Of a stretch of DNA of 64,000 nt, positions 61,510-64,000 are shown piece after piece. The position numbers and the translations under genes were made by a program. Below the pieces are notes generated by a model. The model was not told the DNA's origin, ran no database searches, and saw nothing but the letters and a program-made list of their open reading frames with translations. Location: NCBI RefSeq assembly GCF_005144865.1, contig NZ_SWFM01000006.1:62001-126000 (forward strand). Direction: 5' to 3'. The DNA comes from Guptibacillus hwajinpoensis (GTDB lineage: Bacteria; Bacillota; Bacilli; Bacillales; Guptibacillaceae). Numbering within the stretch: the stretch's first letter is position 1; every line of letters starts with the position of its first letter.

Positions 61510-62412
61510 GTGAAGAATGTAACTGTTGCTGTTGGGATTCTCTTTTTTGTACTGGTGTTTTTTATGGAGTCGATCATTCTTCCTGAAGGAAAGGTTGAGG
61601 CGGTAGAAGTGGATAGAAGTCTCGCTACATGGCTTTGGGATACAAAGCAAATTGAGACACAGCCGTATGAAGTTCTTCAATTTTTGGAGGAAAAACAGGT
61701 AACAGATGTTTATTTACAAATTAATCGTTCAATCGCTAATCCATCCTATCATACGTTTATTGAAAACGCTTCAATGAAAGGGATCAACGTACATGCGTTA
61801 GACGGTGCGCCGAACTGGGCAACGAGTAAAGGTGAAATCTATCAAGATCGATTATTTACGTGGCTTAAAGATTATCAGATGAATGCTACGTTGGCTCAAC
61901 AGTTTAAAGGGGTACATCTCGACATTGAACCATACCATCACTCAGGGTGGACAAACAATTATCAGAGAACGGTAGCTTTTTATCAGGATCGACTTTCTAA
62001 CGGAAAAGAGCGTGCTGATAATCTTAGACTTTCTTTCGGCGTTGATACTCCGTTCTGGTTTGATGAACAATCGTATAATAATCGGTACGGAATCGGAAAT
62101 CTTTCTGAATGGGTCATTCAAAAAGCAGATGTTACAACCTTAATGGCTTATCGTGATCGTGCGGATGGTGGAAATGGCATTATTGCGCTTGTAGGAAGAG
62201 AAATGACATTCGCTGAGCAAATTGGTAAAAGAGTATCGATAGCGGTGGAAACAGGCCAAATCTCAGAAGTTCCTTATCTGTCATTCTACGAAGAAGGCTC
62301 AGCTATCATGGATCAAGAGCTTCTGAAGGTAAGTGCAACATATGGAACTTCTCCGGCAATGAATGGTTACGCTATACATTACATTGATAGTTGGATGACA
62401 TTGAAACCTTAA
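61510..62412 (+). CDS. Secreted or membrane-anchored TIM-barrel-like protein under c-di-GMP control
   Basis: This 300-residue protein starts at a GTG nine bases after AAGGAG; longer frames upstream run through the riboswitch and are not real. One N-terminal hydrophobic segment (about 5-28) suggests export. The remainder looks like a TIM barrel: TDVYLQINRSI, GINVHALDGAPNWA, FKGVHLDIEPY (an acid pair on a strand end, as in GH18-like folds) and DVTTLMAYRDRA. I do not recognise a named family. The sigma-D promoter and riboswitch point to a role in changing between motile and sessile life, perhaps polysaccharide handling. Confidence 0.8.
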   Translation: MKNVTVAVGILFFVLVFFMESIILPEGKVEAVEVDRSLATWLWDTKQIETQPYEVLQFLEEKQVTDVYLQINRSIANPSYHTFIENASMKGINVHALDGAPNWATSKGEIYQDRLFTWLKDYQMNATLAQQFKGVHLDIEPYHHSGWTNNYQRTVAFYQDRLSNGKERADNLRLSFGVDTPFWFDEQSYNNRYGIGNLSEWVIQKADVTTLMAYRDRADGGNGIIALVGREMTFAEQIGKRVSIAVETGQISEVPYLSFYEEGSAIMDQELLKVSATYGTSPAMNGYAIHYIDSWMTLKP

Positions 62413-62419
62413 ATATATG

Positions 62420-62455
62420 AAATCCCGCCTTGCTTAAGAGCAAGGCGGGATTTTT
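62420..62455. terminator. Bidirectional terminator
   Basis: A perfect 15-bp stem (62420-62434 with 62439-62453) is followed by TT on the plus strand after TTT in the arm; A-rich sequence on the other side allows minus-strand use. Confidence 0.93.
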
Positions 62456-62470
62456 GCGTGTATTAATACT

Positions 62471-62662
62471 TTATAAAATCGTTTTAACACGACCAACCTG
62501 TCCATCCTCAAGACGTACTTTAATTCCATGTGGATGAGTAGGAGACTTCGTTAATATGTCTTTAACAATACCCTTAGTTGTTTTTCCTGTGCGCTGGTCT
62601 TGTTTCAGAACGATTTCAACCGTTTTACCAGGTGTGATATTACTTCGATTCTGTCCGTTCAT
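62471..62662 (-). CDS. ywbE: YwbE-family protein
   Basis: This 63-residue protein (MNGQNRSNITPGKTVEIVLK...) matches the YwbE family: PGKTVEIVLKQDQRTGKTTKGIVKDILT, SPTHPHGIKVRLEDGQVGRV. It looks like a small SH3-like beta barrel. Function is unknown. Its start overlaps the end of the upstream small membrane protein gene by 23 bases, so the two are coupled. Confidence 0.9.
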   Translation of the reverse strand: MNGQNRSNITPGKTVEIVLKQDQRTGKTTKGIVKDILTKSPTHPHGIKVRLEDGQVGRVKTIL

Positions 62663-62819
62663 GAGTAACCTCTTTCTCTGTCAATTCATTGTGCATCTGT
62701 TCTGGCAAAGGATCGACAGTATGTTTTACATTGTATCCTTTTGATACGGCAAGTCCAAAAGCAGCGGCAATGACAATCGTCATAATGACAACAACAATGA
62801 CCATAATTGTAATAACCAT
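62640..62819 (-). CDS. Small single-pass membrane protein (YtzI-like)
   Basis: This 59-residue protein starts MVITIMVIVVV; AAAGGGG is well placed for the ATG at 62819, while an upstream ATG at 62852 has no site. It has one long hydrophobic helix (2-25) then SKGYNVKHTVDPLPEQ, which resembles YtzI (KAYSYKHTIDPLP), and a charged tail. Function is unknown. It overlaps ywbE. Confidence 0.75.
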   Translation of the reverse strand: MVITIMVIVVVIMTIVIAAAFGLAVSKGYNVKHTVDPLPEQMHNELTEKEVTHERTESK

Positions 62820-63067
62820 TCCCGGGCCCCTTTCCGTGATATCTGATTTCACTTTACCATGATTAGCAACGTTAAGATAGCAGATGCTTGAGTAAGCTTG
62901 TTTCTAAAACCAGTTCATCACTATTTTTAGAACCAATCATAATAACAATAACCCTCGAAAATTCCGAAAATTCTTGTATATACGTGTCGAAACTACATGA
63001 ATATATAGTGCATATGACCTATTTTCAGGTTGTAACCGCTTCAATTAAAAATCTTAGGTTTAGGCTG

Positions 63068-63096
63068 TTTACAAAGCTCTAAATCCCTATTATAAT
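63068..63096 (+). promoter_or_regulatory. Sigma-A promoter of the YitT-family gene
   Basis: TTTACA (63068-63073), 17 bases, TATAAT (63091-63096). Five of six -35 and all -10 bases match, about 49 bases before the start codon. The remainder of the 62853-63144 gap shows no other supported feature. Confidence 0.75.
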
Positions 63097-63144
63097 CCCG
63101 ATTGTGCTAATGAAACGAAAACAAAACAACGGGAGGGATAATAG

Positions 63145-63993
63145 ATGCTTCATCACATCAAAACTTATCTGCTAATTACTTTGGGTGCGCTCGGTGTTGC
63201 TACTCATGTTCATTTTTTCCTATCTCCTAATAGCCTTGCGACAGGGGGAGTCAGTGGTTTGTCGATCTTGATGAACCATCTAATCCCTGACCTGTCAGTT
63301 GGTATGTTTATGATTATTTTGAACGCAGTGCTTTTGTTAGTTGGAATTCTGTTTCTCGGTCCTAAATTCGGTGTTAAAACCATTTATGCAAGTTTCGCTC
63401 TATCACTTGCCGTATGGGCATTTGAACGATTTATTCCAGTAACTGAACCATTTAGTCAGGATATTCTAATTCAATTGATTATCGGACAGTGTATCGCTGC
63501 AGCTGGTATGGGTCTTGTCTTTCATCAAAAGGCTTCAACTGGTGGTACGGATATTATTGCTATGATCCTTAATAAGTACTTCTCAATGGAAGTAGGGAAA
63601 GCTGTTCTTATTTCGGATATTTCAATTGCTTTATTCTCAGTTGCTCTATTCGGTCCAGAAATCGGTATGTATGCAATCTTCGGTGTTATTCTCAATGGTC
63701 TAGTAATTGATTATACGCTGCAGACTTTCGAGGCGAAGAAAGAAATTGTCATTATCAGTAAAGAGAGCGAACTGATTCGCTCATTCATCGTTGAGGAAAT
63801 CGGCAAAGGTGCTACTATTCATACCGCACGTGGTGCATTTACTTCAGACGAAAAAGAAGTCATCACAACAATTCTTGGCAGGAAAGATCTTCTTAAATTG
63901 AAAAAACATGTTGGTGCGGTTGATCAAAAAGCCTTTATTACTGTTCACAGTATGAAAGAAATTCTTGGTCAGGACTTTAAGTCGCTTGCATAA
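63145..63993 (+). CDS. YitT-family membrane protein (DUF161/DUF2179)
   Basis: This 282-residue protein has five or six membrane segments in the first 170 residues, with FFLSPNSLATGGVSGLSIL and KASTGGTDIIAMILNKY, and a C-terminal cytoplasmic DUF2179 domain (about 195-280, GKGATIHTARGAFTSDEKEVITTIL). YitT proteins are widespread in firmicutes; no transport activity is firmly assigned. CGGGAGGG precedes the ATG. The gene is complete and ends 7 bases before the window end. Confidence 0.9.
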   Translation: MLHHIKTYLLITLGALGVATHVHFFLSPNSLATGGVSGLSILMNHLIPDLSVGMFMIILNAVLLLVGILFLGPKFGVKTIYASFALSLAVWAFERFIPVTEPFSQDILIQLIIGQCIAAAGMGLVFHQKASTGGTDIIAMILNKYFSMEVGKAVLISDISIALFSVALFGPEIGMYAIFGVILNGLVIDYTLQTFEAKKEIVIISKESELIRSFIVEEIGKGATIHTARGAFTSDEKEVITTILGRKDLLKLKKHVGAVDQKAFITVHSMKEILGQDFKSLA

Positions 63994-64000
63994 CTAGAAC

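Noticed and set aside
63031..63044. cre (CcpA) site TGTAACCGCTTCAA upstream of the YitT-family gene
   Set aside because: Two conserved positions at the right end do not match the consensus and there is no carbon-catabolic gene beside it.
1..64000. CRISPR array, tRNA, rRNA, prophage or intact insertion sequence
   Set aside because: No regular repeat-spacer pattern, no cloverleaf or rRNA sequence recognised, and no transposase, integrase or phage structural gene was found on either strand.

Overview
The window reads as chromosome from a low-GC, Gram-positive, spore-forming relative of Bacillus (family Bacillaceae). The evidence is AGGAGG-type ribosome sites, frequent TTG and GTG starts, Bacillus-lineage families (YceG/YceH-type tellurite genes, CsbD, HelD, YwbE, YtzI, YuzF, YitT) and recognisable sites for Bacillus regulators (sigma-W, sigma-B, sigma-D, sigma-54, GlnR/TnrA, Rex/Fnr). 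No rRNA, tRNA, phage, intact insertion sequence or CRISPR array was seen.

Layout. (1) 1-9.8 kb: a beta-glucan utilisation operon with the end of a LacI regulator, three LacI-type operators, a lipoprotein binding protein, two permeases, GH1, GH30 and a large secreted GH16 laminarinase with carbohydrate-binding modules. No transport ATPase is encoded here. (2) 9.8-22 kb: a tellurite/stress (Ter) island with four TerD-family proteins, TerC, an ATP-grasp enzyme, a citrate-lyase-like TIM barrel, two phosphoribosyltransferases (one with TRSP, one with PELOTA), a HAD phosphatase, YceG and a TelA-like YceH. A textbook sigma-W promoter lies in front of the main block. (3) 22-36 kb: housekeeping and transport, including a 59-residue CsbD gene with a sigma-B promoter, an amino-acid symporter behind a GlnR/TnrA box, a ThrE-type exporter pair, DoxX, a DsbA-like oxidase, an AI-2E-type membrane protein, a NADH oxidase behind two Rex/Fnr-like boxes, a second symporter and a MarR/MFS pair with a perfect palindromic operator. 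(4) 36-47 kb: a signalling and exopolysaccharide-like cluster (diguanylate cyclase, HEAT-repeat membrane protein, processive GT2 glycosyltransferase, membrane-anchored TIM-barrel protein, response regulator, hybrid histidine kinase). (5) 47-64 kb: ABC-F protein, secreted nuclease, manganese catalase, SDR reductase, a sigma-54 regulator with its target operon, a peroxiredoxin-like gene with an in-frame TGA, a sortase-type surface protein, HelD, and a secreted protein behind a sigma-D promoter and a c-di-GMP riboswitch.

How the parts connect. The glucan locus would cut beta-1,3-glucan outside the cell, import oligomers and hydrolyse them inside. The Ter island combines membrane and metal-binding proteins with a set of enzymes predicted in the literature to make a nucleoside-like metabolite. 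The diguanylate cyclase at 36.2 kb and the c-di-GMP riboswitch at 61.4 kb make c-di-GMP a likely theme of the region.

The most unusual objects are: the peroxiredoxin-like gene at 56884-57444, where TGA sits at the expected catalytic cysteine and is followed by a SECIS-like hairpin (candidate selenoprotein missed by normal gene calling); the sigma-D plus c-di-GMP-I riboswitch leader, whose pairing suggests a translational ON switch; a near-palindromic 20-bp motif present three times; and a structured, gene-free element at 25.6 kb.
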